Shown here piece after piece: positions 37,601 to 48,681 of a DNA stretch of 64,000 bases. Where the stretch lies: contig NC_088300.1 of NCBI RefSeq assembly GCF_032854445.1, forward strand, positions 79,647,084 to 79,711,083, read 5' to 3'. Origin of the DNA: Liolophura sinensis (Eukaryota > Mollusca > Polyplacophora > Chitonida > Chitonidae). Every line of letters starts with the position of its first letter. The first letter of the stretch is position 1. The notes beneath the pieces were generated by a model. The model ran no database searches. It was not told where the DNA came from and saw only the letters and a list, made by a program, of their open reading frames with translations. The translations under genes were made by a program, and so were the position numbers.

Positions 37601-38827
37601 TCGCTCAGTCAGGCTTGAGAATCAGGCCTCGCTGCGCTTGGTCACGCGGCAGTCCGAGACTTCACGAGATTAACTCAACAGCCACAGAACTTAAAAGAGA
37701 AGACATCGCTTAATCTTTTCCGTAGAAGGGTCATATACACCCAAAGTCAACCACCAGATTCCGGAAAAGTCTACTGAGTTCAGTATAGTATGTTTGTTTA
37801 CGTATTAATTCAACTATGATGAATTCGACAGGTATTTACCGCCGAAATTAATTCTCTATTTCTTGTGATATGATCGAGATTGCCGTCAAAATGGCGCAAC
37901 ACTGACTTTTAATCAACGTGATTTCGGAAAATGTACATATAGTAAATATGTCTTTAGATAACGTAAATTTGCTGCATTTTTCTGTTGTTGAAATCGTCTA
38001 AAACACAGAATTTTCAAATTTTCCTTAGTGTATTTAGTTTTCACCTAAGTTTTTTAAAGTTTAAAAGACGACTCAACTTTTGTTTTGTTTAGGCATTGAG
38101 CTCTTGTAACACTTTCATTACACAGTTAACTGCGTGTGAAGTTAAAGTTTGGTAGTGCTACCTTGGACACAATTAAAAAAGAAACCGCTACGGAAATCAC
38201 ACTTAAAAATTGCAATGCTATCGGGTCTGTTAGTCCTATCAACTGATCAAGACGACTCGTCCAAAATTCAGTCACCATGCCCATTGACTAAAATCTCGTA
38301 GATTACAGATTGTAATTGCCATGTAAATAATTTTACGTCCATGGGTCGTCTTCTTTATTCTCAATTGCATAAAAAAAAACTCAAAAAAGGACGCTTTATT
38401 TACGCTGAATAGTCATTTTTTGGACATTTTTGTACATTCTCAATTGCATAAAAAAATTGCATATAAAAAGCAAGCTTTAGTTACGATTTATTTGTGTCAC
38501 TAAAGATGCAAATTTCATTAAGCTACTCAAATTATTTCTCTGCACCCCATTGTTCTATCAGAATGTTTCCAAATATTGATACCAGTGGTGGTTGAAGAAT
38601 TAGGGTAACGCTTGCATGTATATCAGTTGTAAAATAAATGATGTACGCATAATTTCTGAAGTTAAACAAAATATTGTTTTCATTTAAGGCGGTGTCTTTT
38701 ATTGCCTTAGAGATTTGCTTTAACACCTATATTTTTAAGTCAAAACAGCTACGGGGTCGGGAAACTGTGTTAACAATCGCAGATCATATAACAATGGAAC
38801 GTCACACAGAGAAGGACTTTCACACCT

Positions 38828-38925
38828 ATTACTATTTACTTATTTCATTGGTGTTTTATCTCGTACTCAAGAATATTTCACTTACTCACGTACTCAACAT
38901 TATGGTGGGAGGAAACCAGGTATAG
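38828..38925 (-). mobile_element. SINE 3'-end fragment
   Basis: Reads on the minus strand as the 3' end of the first SINE family: ggtttcctcccaccataatg, then tgaaatattcttgagta and a tail. The plus strand shows cattggtgttttatctcgta and aagaatatttcactta. Only about 95 bp remain. Confidence 0.8.
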
Positions 38926-39185
38926 ATCAGGCCATATCTGTGTTTGTAGGTCACAGCGGGGAGGGGAGGGGCGGATAAACAACACGTGGGAGATCATGAA
39001 GAAATGGTCATACATACCCTGAGAATATCTTTCGCAGGACTGGCTTTATGAACAATACCGCCAGCGTCAAGGTCAAAAGAAGAAAAGAAAACATGAAAGC
39101 CGCATATAAAGTTTTCTGAGTGTCCTGTCCTGTTGCTTGACCTTCATAAGTATGCACAAGAAAATCATTACACTTCAGGGTATCG

Positions 39186-39485
39186 TGAGTGAGTGCTTGG
39201 GGTTTAACGTCGTACTCAACAATTTTTCAGTCATATGACGACGAAGGAATCCTTAGGGTGCATGTAAGTGTAATGTGCCTCCTTGTAGCAGGACGGATTT
39301 CCACCGCTCTTTTATCTAGTGCTGCTTCACTGAGACGACACACGGAAGGCAAGTAAGCCGCTCCGCGCAAGCCATTATACTGATACTGGTCAACCAGTCG
39401 TGGCACTATCCCCTTCATGCTGAACGCCAAGCGAGGAAGTTACAACTTCGTCTTATGTGTGACTCGACTCCAGGGTATCGGGCGT
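39186..39485 (-). mobile_element. tRNA-derived SINE, second family, minus orientation
   Basis: The tail is at the left (gtgagtgagtgcttggggtttaacgtcg, positions 39186-39213) and the tRNA-like head at the right, ending in an inverted B box (gtgactcgactccag near 39460). The body includes gaaggaatccttagggtgca, ggacggatttccaccgct and tgctgaacgccaagcgagg, which is shared with 43913-44066. Confidence 0.8.
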
Positions 39486-40896
39486 ACACACAACTCGTTT
39501 ATGACGGGACATAAGATGCATTTTTTCTACTTCGTCAGTGATGAGTACGCTCCATGTTGTATAAAAACATCACCTGAGCTGTTCAAAAACACCTAGACTA
39601 TCTGGAAAGCTGAGCATTACACAAATCCAACGAATACACTATGTCGACATCGATTTAAAAATAGACATTTTCCAATATAACATTTTGCCTGAAGAAGATC
39701 TTCACCCACCCTGTTTGTAACCAGCGAATCACATGGTCTCTACCTTCCGGGTTCTCTTATAGCATAGCGTATGATTTCACACAATTATTTGTCGGTATCG
39801 GGAGTCATACTTTTCCATGTATGTGAAGAAACGACAGCGGGGGGCGATTTGACCCTAACCTAGTGGGATTTATGGCAACAGGCGTGTTGACTATATTCAT
39901 TAGGTCTGTATGATATTACATCGGCTCTGTCCTCTAGACCTCACTCTGGCAGCCGATGGCTCCCGAAGCAGTCTCGACATGTCCGGGCTAGCCGTGCGCT
40001 ACCCAGATTTTGTGGCGCCACTGACCGGGCTAAAATAATAGCGAGTTTAACACCGCGGGTTCTGAGTTTGGAGTTTCATATCCCTCCGTCTTTTAATCCA
40101 AGATATGACAATGATATGCCGTTTTGTCATAGTACGTGAATATGAAAATGCCTAGTATACTTAAAAAAAGCTGGATAGTAAAAGCGGAACACGTAACCGG
40201 GTTGAGCAAAATTAGACACAACTATAAAACAGATCACCAGAGCTCTTGTAGACATTTAGCAACCTTGAAGTTTAGAAGATTGATGGTGTATCTTTGACAC
40301 ACTATTTTTTTCTGAACTAGAACCCTTCTAAACGTACCTGCGAAGAAAAACGAGTTGGAGAACCCATCCGCATGATCTCTGCCTACACAAGGTCTAGGCC
40401 GGATAGTTGAGAAACGTCATGTCTCTTATTAAAAAAAAGGTTATCGATTTATTTTGAGGATACGAAGATTCAGTTTTCTAATTTACAAAAAAACATGACC
40501 AGTCGGGAAGAAGGGTTTCTTCCCTGGGGGCTCAGCGTCGACGTTTGGATGTTAAGTCCGGTGTGTTCGACGTAAGGGCTTAACGAAGGAACGGAATAAA
40601 TTCACGAATGGCATGAAACATGAAAATTGGTTTTTAACTGCTGGTCCAGGCCCAGATGCGACTTCCCACAGTACTTCAATAGTAGAATAGAAACAAGGGG
40701 AGGTAATTCGAATGTATGCATTACGTGCGTGATTTCGTTTCGTTGTAGAAATGTATCTACTGCTAATGTTATAGCAATAAATAGATACTCACTTATAACA
40801 GTAACAAAATATTTGTGGACGAAAGTGTCTGAAACGGCACAATTAAGTGTCAAAATAGTTTTGTTGACAAATATGTGTAATTTTGTACCATTACAG

Positions 40897-41260
40897 ACAT
40901 GACGTCCTGCCCATAGTGATGGGAGCCGCGCCACAGGACTATGAACGAGTGGCGCCATTACACTCGTACATTCACGTGGAGGAGTTCTCTTCGCCGAGAG
41001 AACTCGCCGACTTTCTCCATCTGCTGGACAGAAGAGATGACCTGTACAACACGTACTTCTCCTGGAAAGGCACTGGCACTTTTATCAACACACATTTCTG
41101 GTGCCGTGTCTGCGCCTTACTCCACGACGAGACCCGGCCCGTCAGCGAATATAAGAAGCTAGGTGACTGGTGGTCTGGAGAAGGTGTGTGCATAGGAAGC
41201 GATCGATGGGATTCACATCGCCGGAAACACGAAGACACCCATGGGGGTCTGTTTGCCTAG
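40897..41260 (+). CDS. Alpha-1,3-fucosyltransferase (GT10) paralogue 2, terminal exon
   Basis: Continues the enzyme begun at 35920 and ends at TAG 41258-41260. After splicing it reads HDVLPIVMG, then PLHSYIHVEEF, DDLYNTYFSWKGTG and FWCRVCALLHDE with the same CxxC spacing as paralogue 1. It encodes 120 residues after the junction codon, slightly longer at the C terminus than paralogue 1. The open-frame ATG at 40883 lies in the intron. The two genes therefore share exon structure, intron position and phase, strong evidence of gene duplication including the intron. Confidence 0.92.
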
Positions 41261-41979
41261 AAAACCATCTGTACAGTCAACCAGCAAAGTGGACAAGCAG
41301 TTTGCTAAACATCTAATGTGATTTGCGATTTGCGAAATATTATGTGGATATTGTGGATTTAAGAGAGATGTTATGTAGTGCACAGTGGGTTTATGTGGGA
41401 AGTATTTTGTGGATATTGTGGATGTAGGCGGGAAATGTGCAGGGTCATTGTGGGTGTAGGCGAGTGGATAGAGTGCGTGTGGAGGGGAAATGTATAGATA
41501 AATTGAGTATTCCTAGACCGGTGACATCTAGAAATATAATGCACTATTTGAACTAATTCTGCATAAACCATGGGGCGTTTAAGTTGCAATTTTTCATGTG
41601 TACCTTACCTGAGGTAAAGTGATAAAAGGCAATATTTCACGGATTACTTGTGATCAATGGTCAGTTGACACTGTCGTCGCTGCTCGAATTTTACTCTGTG
41701 TTGTATAGTGTTTGATATTATAGTGGATGTAGACGGAGAATAAGTGGACACAGCCTCGTGGGAGTAAAGTCATCTTGCAAGCCCGAAATCTGTAAGCTCG
41801 ATCGCTATAAGCTGTTAACTATATATCAGACGAGATAAAATACAATATCTCAATCATTTTAACACTGGAGCGATGGTCATCTTTATGCACCGTTTCCATA
41901 AAAGGATATTTACCGCGTGACCATGTGTAGCACTTAAAGCTAATACTAGCTGTAGGCCCAACACTCAAAAATTTAATCT
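41261..41979. other. 3' flank of paralogue 2
   Basis: Probably begins with 3'-untranslated sequence. A degenerate repeat of gtggatattgtggatgtagg lies at about 41345-41480. No polyadenylation signal was identified confidently and no further gene is seen. Confidence 0.45.
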
Positions 41980-42195
41980 GTTAATTTTAACAGAAAGTCT
42001 GTTGTCTGCTACACGCTAGAATGTATTCTGCTATTGTAACATAATATTGTGTCATATTCAACACAATATCCTGTTAGTCTGATAGAATATTTATGTGGAA
42101 TTAACAGAATATGTGTATATTTAATAGATATAATGTGCTGCAACAACAGGATTTAACCTTCCGTCACTCAGATAACAGGCTTTCTCTTATGTTTC
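41980..42195. mobile_element. MITE-like element A, copy 2
   Basis: Begins ttttaacagaaagtctgttg and ends near caggctttctc, with the same order of internal motifs as copy 1 at 19790-20002 (gctattg, atattgtgtcata, taacagaata). The copies are clearly related but diverged. Confidence 0.6.
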
Positions 42196-43004
42196 ACAGA
42201 TTATTTTCTTGAGAGTTCCTGAGTTTTGGATCAGGAGATCCGAGTTCAAACCCCCTTGTAACCTATACAGTAAATTCTTCAACCATTACATCCGGGCTTT
42301 ATGACCTCGTCCTCGCGATCACGCGCACAAGGGTGGATAAGTATGGAGTAAGGCTGTAGGTGAAAGCCACCATATATTAACATTAAGTAACTGTGGGTGT
42401 TGCCTCTCCTCGAAGACAGAACATAATACGGTTTTATATGCGCTTGTCCTTCCAATCGTGTGGTAATGTGTTTTTTGGAAAATTACCGATCTATACACTA
42501 CAAAAGTGGATCCTTTTATTCACGTAAACTGTACAGTCACCTTTTGGCTATAATCCCAGTACTTGCTATGTTAATTTGCTGGTCAGCTTTAGAAGAATTA
42601 GATTAAAAAAGATCTATACCTGGGTTGCAATATTAGACAATGTGCCCCAGAATTTGCGTGCCGGTAATAGGCCTAAGTGGGTAATCTACTGTATACGGGG
42701 GAGTTGGCTCAATGGGCCGGCGTACGTCAATGTGATGAACGAGACAGGAGACACAGGACCCGTCGTCTGTATTCCCCAATAACGGAGAATACATACCTCG
42801 CTGGCCAGTTCAGTAACATATGTTGGATGACCATAAAACCGTGGCACCAACCTAATCTTTAAGCAGGTAGGCATGTGAAAAGCTTAGCATATAAGTAAAG
42901 CACCCATATTCCTTGTGAAAATTGTTGACCGCTTCTCTTCGAATGAATCAAACTTCGATCCCTTGAACCCCATCATTACGGTGACCTTTGCAATGTTCTA
43001 TCCA
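42196..43004. other. No gene seen
   Basis: A tRNA-like string (gatccgagttcaaaccccct) lies near 42240 and could be a decayed SINE head. Nothing else was recognised. Confidence 0.45.
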
Positions 43005-43375
43005 GATTTTCATGTGTCAGTATACATGTGCAAAAGACTCCATGTAGTCCCAAAATATCAACCTATTCATGTGCAAAAGACTCCATGTAGTCCCAATATA
43101 TCAACCTATACATGTGCAAAAGTCTCCATGTAGTCCTAAAATATCAACCTATTCATGTGCGAAAGATTCCATGTAGTCCCAAAATATCAACCTATTCATG
43201 TGCAAAACCCTCCACGTAGTCCGAAAATATCAACCTATTCATGTGCAAAAGACTCCATGTAGTCCCAATATATCAACCTATACACGTGCAAAAGACTCCA
43301 TGTAGTCCCAAAATATAAACCTATTCATGAGCAAAAGATTCCATGTAGTCTCAATATATCAACCTACACAGTTAC
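43005..43375. repeat. 43-bp minisatellite, ~8 copies
   Basis: Units contain catgtgcaaaagactccatg and tagtcccaaaatatcaacct; successive starts at 43026 and 43069 give the 43-bp period. Confidence 0.92.
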
Positions 43376-43912
43376 ATGTATATACAGCGAATTTAAAGCT
43401 CAAAATTTCATCAAAAGGAAAAATGGCAGAATCGGTAAGTTGCAGGAATTCCATTGCCCATTGTCAAGTGATGAATTGGAATATGCATATACCAAACAAG
43501 AAATGCCCACCAGTACATCTCTATTCACCTTATACATATGTGACCGATATACAGGCTGTGATATTCAATTTGGCGTGGGAAAATCAAATTTCAAGCAGCT
43601 GCTCATGCATAGTCAGTCACAGGTTTGAGCCTCCAAGACTTGCATTAATCCTTTGTTTGAGACATGTGCTTAGTATTGTTCATGTTATTCAGTGACCGAT
43701 ATTAAATTCAACTGTAAATTTTTATTATCGAACAGTAGGGTCTTCTTGTCAACGAGCTATAATAACGTTTCGACCAGAGTCCGTATTTGTTTTGTATCAC
43801 ATTGTTGCCGATCGTACAGGATAATTTTCTACTTCCACTTCGCTTCGGGAGCGGTAGATCCAGGGTCAATCTGGGTCAGCTCAGACCTAAGACCTTCATA
43901 GCGGAAGTTGTG
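43376..43912. other. No gene seen
   Basis: Unique sequence. The open frame that spans 43327-43695 starts inside the minisatellite and has no recognised domain. Confidence 0.5.
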
Positions 43913-44066
43913 TTCTTCGCTTGGCTTTCAGCATGGAGAGGATAGTGTAGCGACTGGTTGACCTGTATCAGTATAAAGGCTCGGGCGGGGCCTACTTGCC
44001 TTCGCTCCCAAGTCCCCCGACTTTGAGGCGGGAGCTCTAATCATTAGGCCACAGAAGCGGTCTTAT
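43913..44066 (-). mobile_element. SINE fragment, second family
   Basis: Read on the minus strand it starts with a tRNA-like head (ctgtggcctaatgattagag, A box) and continues through gcctttatactgatacaggt to the cgaagaacac region. Shares the gcttggc-tttcagcat core with 39186-39485. The 3' end is missing. Confidence 0.7.
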
Positions 44067-46032
44067 AAATTAAATAATGTTTTGAAATAAACCATGCACT
44101 TTACCATATTTAAGTCTTATGGCATTCTAGTTCATACTGAGTTTTAATTTAACATGCCGTAAGTAACCCGTGTTGCGGAGGCATTACTATACCGTTTTTG
44201 GACGTGCACTGTGAACACCACAGGTTGTCATCGGTTTGTTCCAAAGTCACAGCACCCCGCAATGCTAACCCCATCATATGTATAATTACGTGGATAACCT
44301 TTTACCAGGTAAAAAATCAATGACATCTGCTGCAAGCCTTCTCTCCTGCACATGAGGAGCACGCCTAACTGACATGATGCATGACCAGTTATTATTCTAA
44401 TCTACCCTGGTGAACGTTTGTCATCATCGGAGTGTCGTTTGCCGCAGAGGTAGAGTTCTACAGCGTGTAGATCGGGACATCGGTGGAATCAAGTCAAGTA
44501 TGAGGTATGGCTCTTTGGCAGGGACTATGGTGAATCTGTTTGTTGTATTATAAAGTACACCTTATGTACAACGGTATGTACAACATAAACTGTAATTTAT
44601 CGCAACAAAAGTTTGCCATATCTATGTAAATGAAGCATGCTGATACCACAATAGAAAGTTGAAAAACTGAATTAATTAGAATCGAAAGAGTTGGGAAATT
44701 CGAATCCCAGTTGTAGAACGTCACTATACTTAGGCACGACCGTCAGTTAAACAGTTCGCAAAGGAATATGTAAGGCCTAATACAAAAAGGCTATCGCGAT
44801 GAAAGCTGATACTCATGTTAAACCGGCTGATGTCAGACTTGAAATGGAAATGTTCAAAACACATTTAATCAGTTCCATACACAATTAAAAAGCAAACAGA
44901 TTTTGCAGCTCTAAGTCCAGTTGAAGTCAATCAAACTTTTGTCATCCATTAATTTAAATCTTGCACTAAGCTTTTAAACAACATCCAATAATGTCAAATG
45001 AAAACACCATTAATGGTGCATGACGGGTACTTTCTCGCTTGATGGGGTGCCTTTCTCGCCTGACGGGGTGCCTTTCTGGCTTAGAGTTAAAAGCTGTGTA
45101 CAGTCTATAGTTATTCATGTCTGTATTTGCGAACACGACTGGGGACAAACTGGTGACGTCATAACCATGCATGTGTTACAAGAGAACAATGGTTCATCCC
45201 GTCTGGTGACGTCATAACCATGCATGTGTTACAAGAGAACAATGCTTCATCCCGTATAGGAATACCCATGTCGCCAAAATGCATCCTATTATTTTAATGC
45301 AATTCTTACGCCTTATTAAATTCCCACAAGTTCAGCACTCACGTTCGTTTTTAATTAAAGATATACTACAGCCCCTCCCAAGCAAAATTCCGCATTTTGT
45401 CGTGTGTTGCCCAAAATATTGATCATCCACATTCAAAAATTTAAATTTCAATGATTATCAATCACTCGTTTAAAACTAGCAAATATATCAAAAATGTGTT
45501 TAAGTATTTAGCTACACCTGTTCAAAATGTCAAAGCGTTATGTGGGAAGATAGACGAGCAATTGAAGTATTTCATCACAGAGCTGAAAATAGGGGGGAAA
45601 TTTTTGGAGCATGTTTGTGTGACAAAATTCGTCATTAATTAGTTTGTAAATTAATTCTAATCAAGAAGTGTCATATTTACGCCTTCAGTCAAAAAGACCA
45701 GCTCATTTATATAAAATGCTCAGTGAAAGTGTAAACTAATGTTTCATCTTGACAGTTCAGAGTAACACCTGCTAAGATGGTGTTTCTTAACCTTCTCTCA
45801 CGCATGTAGGATGATTAAATAAGGCTTTTGTCTTTCATAACATGAAAGTCCTAATGATGACAACAACTGTACAACTTGGCTGAAACCGCTGCTGTTGTGT
45901 CTTGTGTGAGAACGGAACGCCTTGCCCAAGAATGTCAAACCAAATAGCGGAAAGCCAAGGTTTTGAGGACAGAAACTTCAATTTATTCATCATCCCGATG
46001 AGGTCTTGCACGTCTAAGAGATACAGAAACAC
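44067..46032. other. No gene seen; two small duplications
   Basis: At 45028-45080 a gatggggtgcctttctcgcc motif repeats in tandem. At 45150-45260 a ~61-bp unit (ctggtgacgtcataaccatg, tgttacaagagaacaatg) is duplicated. The rest is AT-rich and unrecognised. Confidence 0.5.
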
Positions 46033-46172
46033 AGGTCAATTGGCTGATCCCCTAGTGGCCAACTGGCTGATCCCCTAGACGCCAAATGGGTGATCCCCTA
46101 GTGGCCAAATGGTTGATCCCCTAAAGGCCAACTGGCTGATCCCCTAGTGGTTAATTGACCGATCCCCTGGGA
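46033..46172. repeat. ~23-bp tandem repeat, 6 copies
   Basis: Units of gccaactggctgatccccta + gtg with substitutions. Confidence 0.92.
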
Positions 46173-46254
46173 GTAAATACATATTGTTAAAATTGTACGT
46201 GCAGTACCATATATGGTATCAATATTAATAGATTACGTTCATCAGTCACGATAC

Positions 46255-46500
46255 CAGTGCATGCATATGTATGTGTAGGAGTCATTAGGTATATTGAAGT
46301 ATAATGTCGACGACACCAGACATGACACTCTACCCAGTTACATTATACCTGTACTGACATCGGGCCAAGCAGTCGTTTCCTTGCCCTAACCTTTCAGTGT
46401 TGAGCGACAAGCGAGGCAGCAACAAATATCACTTTTAAAGTCTTTGGTATGACCCGAACGAACTGACGCTCTAACCATTAGGCCACCGAGGATGGGGAGC
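46255..46500 (-). mobile_element. tRNA-derived SINE, second family, 3'-incomplete
   Basis: On the minus strand the head is at about 46500 (cggtggcctaatggttagag, A box), followed by cataccaaagactttaaaag and cagtacaggtataatgtaac-tgggtagagtgtcatgt, matching the body of the element at 32262-32552. The gttaaac tail is not seen. Confidence 0.78.
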
Positions 46501-46544
46501 TAACGCAGAGAAACTAATAACCCTATAGGTCTTTTAGGTGAGTA

Positions 46545-46915
46545 CCAGGGGCCGCCTAGAGTTAAGCTGGTTTAAATCAGAAAGTGGCTTTTGAATTGCA
46601 AGAGGGGGCATTTTATCCGGTTTATTTGCCCCTGCTAGCGACGTTGCTGTAAGCCAGTTTCAGATTTTGGGTCGGTTTATCTGTGCTGTGTGAACGGTAA
46701 CGGGATTAAATGCCCCGGATACGCGGAGGTCAGGATGACGTTGCAATTACTAATCCGGTTTAAATGTGATCATGTTAACGGACAAAGGCTTGAAGTGGGT
46801 TAAAACCGGCTTAGCCATATGGTCGTGCGAACGCACGCATTTTGACAAATTAGATTTAAACCGGTTCAGTTTAGATCCGGATTAAATTTTGCCCGTGGCA
46901 ATGGGGTACAAGCCA
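46545..46915. mobile_element. Possible MITE-like element
   Basis: Both ends are rich in ccggtttaaat-type strings in opposite orientations (ctggtttaaatcag near 46570, gatttaaaccggttcag near 46855). Interior motifs such as gtgcgaacgcacgc are palindromic. The arms match only loosely, so this is tentative. Confidence 0.35.
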
Positions 46916-47177
46916 ACAAAAGCCCTTAGACGGCTAGATGAAAGTCTTGTGAAAAACTCTCATAGGAAAACGTTCGAAAAGGGGTCTTTGGTTTCCGTAT
47001 TACACATTTTGTCTTAAATGTCCGCAAGGGTTCTTTGGAAAGTATATGGTTCTGACACGAGAGCCTCGAGTTCAGCGCGTGCAACAATTTTAAGGAGGAT
47101 ATCTTGTCTTCAAGGTATTTTTCCATCTGACTATTGCTTCTCTGTTTTAAACTGTCTTTTTCTCGTCTCTGTTTCAG

Positions 47178-48331
47178 ACTAAGCCTCAATAGCCTGCTGG
47201 TGGTGGTGATAGGAGCCCTAATGGTGTTAACCGTTTATGTCCGCTTTCGCCTGCCCGTTGAGGACATCGCGGAGTCAAGTAGATGGCGAAAAACTGATCA
47301 TTCCCCATCTAAAGATCACACCACACGTCCCCATATGGAGTTCTGCGGTGAAGAGAAACGTCATGTGGTTTTCATCAAAGTACACAAAGCCGGCAGCAGT
47401 ACTATTGCCAACATCCTATTCCGGTTTGGAATTTCCCGCAACCTGACATTTCTGATGCCAGCCAGGGACGTGACGGTATCCTTACACCTGTCCCAACCGT
47501 GGAGAAACATTCTCCCCGTGCCACCGGGGGCCGATCACTACGATATCCTGAGCAACCACGCAGTTTACGAGAAATCCGAAATAAAGCGCCTGTTTCCTTC
47601 AGATAGTGTTATAATTGCTGTTCTCCGCAAACCTATGGGTCAGCTGGAATCTAGCATGTATTATTACTACAGCAAGCAATATGATGGCCACGATGACAAG
47701 GTTGGTGCTTACCTCAAAAACCCAGAGTTGCTGAGAAGTGATCGTTACATCAATAACTCAATGGCGTACGAGTTGGGCGTCCCCAGGCAACAATTCTTCA
47801 ATGAGAGTTTCGTGCGGGCTCACGCCGAAGTTATCTCAAAAGAGATCGATTTTATTATGATTTTGGAAAGACTGGACGAAAGTTTGGTGCTGTTGAAGCG
47901 GCGGCTATGTTGGAAGCTACAGGACATAATCTATATCATCCGGAATGTCAACAAGAAGAAACCTCATGTACAAACGTACAGAGGAAGAGTTGGAGAGGCT
48001 CAAGGCCATGATGCCGGCACACTTTGTCTTGTACAACTTTTTCTACAAAAAACTCCAGCAAGAAATTTCAGCGGCACCAGGACTGCAAGAGGAAGTGGAA
48101 CATTTCAAGACGTTATTACGACTTGTCAGTAATTTTTGTCAAGACACCTCTGCTTCTGCCAAATATCTGGAGCTTCCCGACAGCAAATGGAACAAGCGCT
48201 CCGTGATTCCCCGACAGGATTGTATAGTTCTGCAGTTAAACGGAGCTGAAATACTAAGACATGCTAGAATTTATCAGTACGGAGAAAACTGGCAGGAATT
48301 CAGGCCTTCCTCAGCAGAATCATTACTATGA
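47178..48331 (+). pseudogene. Galactose-3-O-sulfotransferase-like gene with one apparent frameshift
   Basis: Large exon of a Gal-3-O-sulfotransferase family protein (PF06990-type), a type II Golgi enzyme that moves sulfate from PAPS to the 3-OH of galactose. A membrane anchor (LLVVVIGALMVLTVYVRF) is followed by the 5'-phosphosulfate site IKVHKAGSSTIANILFRF (about 47374-47427) and the 3'-phosphate site VIIAVLRKPMGQLESS (about 47605-47652). The RRLCW and DIIYI blocks are in the first frame. From LMYKRTEEELERL to the TGA at 48329-48331 the frame is shifted by one base; the switch lies about 47941-47962, where one extra base in the AAA run at 47959-47961 would explain it. The exon likely begins at 47178 after tctgtttcag; the upstream ATG at 47134 is probably intronic. 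It could be a true pseudogene or an assembly or base-call error; everything else looks intact. Confidence 0.82.
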
Positions 48332-48428
48332 GTACCTCTCTATACAGTGTTTGAGGAATGGGTCTACAATACGACAATGTTTAGAGAACGTTTCAACCAG
48401 AATACACCATCATTCTGAAGTATACTAC

Positions 48429-48681
48429 TATTTATTTATTTATTTTATTGGTGTTACATCGCACTCAAGAATATTTCACTTATACGGCGACGTTCAGCAT
48501 AATAGTAGGAGGAAACCGGGCAGAGCTTGGCGGAAACCCACGACCATCTGCAGGCTGGTGACAGACCTTCCCCCGTACGGCCTGAGAGGACGCCAGCATG
48601 AACTTGGCTTGAACTCACAACGACCGCACTGGTGACAATGCGCCGCGCTGGCGTGCTAACCCCCTCAGTCACGGGAGACCG
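48429..48681 (-). mobile_element. tRNA-derived SINE, first family, minus orientation
   Basis: (attt)n tail at the left, then gaatatttcacttatacggc, gaggaaaccgggcagagc, gaaacccacgaccatctgca, cttgaactcacaacgaccgc (B box inverted) and a head near cgctggcgtgctaacc at about 48655. Nearly full-length, with moderate divergence from 30053-30301. Confidence 0.88.

Larger units (their letters stand above)
36873..40896 (+). other. Intron of fucosyltransferase paralogue 2
   Basis: The 4,024-bp intron runs from gtgagt to a ttgtaccattacag acceptor. Splicing joins CA to A and continues as QHDVLPIVMG. It holds two SINE fragments (38828-38925, 39186-39485) and an inverted pair of related sequences at 37440-37600 and 40060-40200. 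No coding exon was seen inside. Confidence 0.9.

Noticed and set aside
47134-47177. ATG at 47134 as sulfotransferase start
   Set aside because: A pyrimidine-rich tctgtttcag acceptor follows it, so the segment reads as intron; however, the frame is open and this start cannot be excluded.
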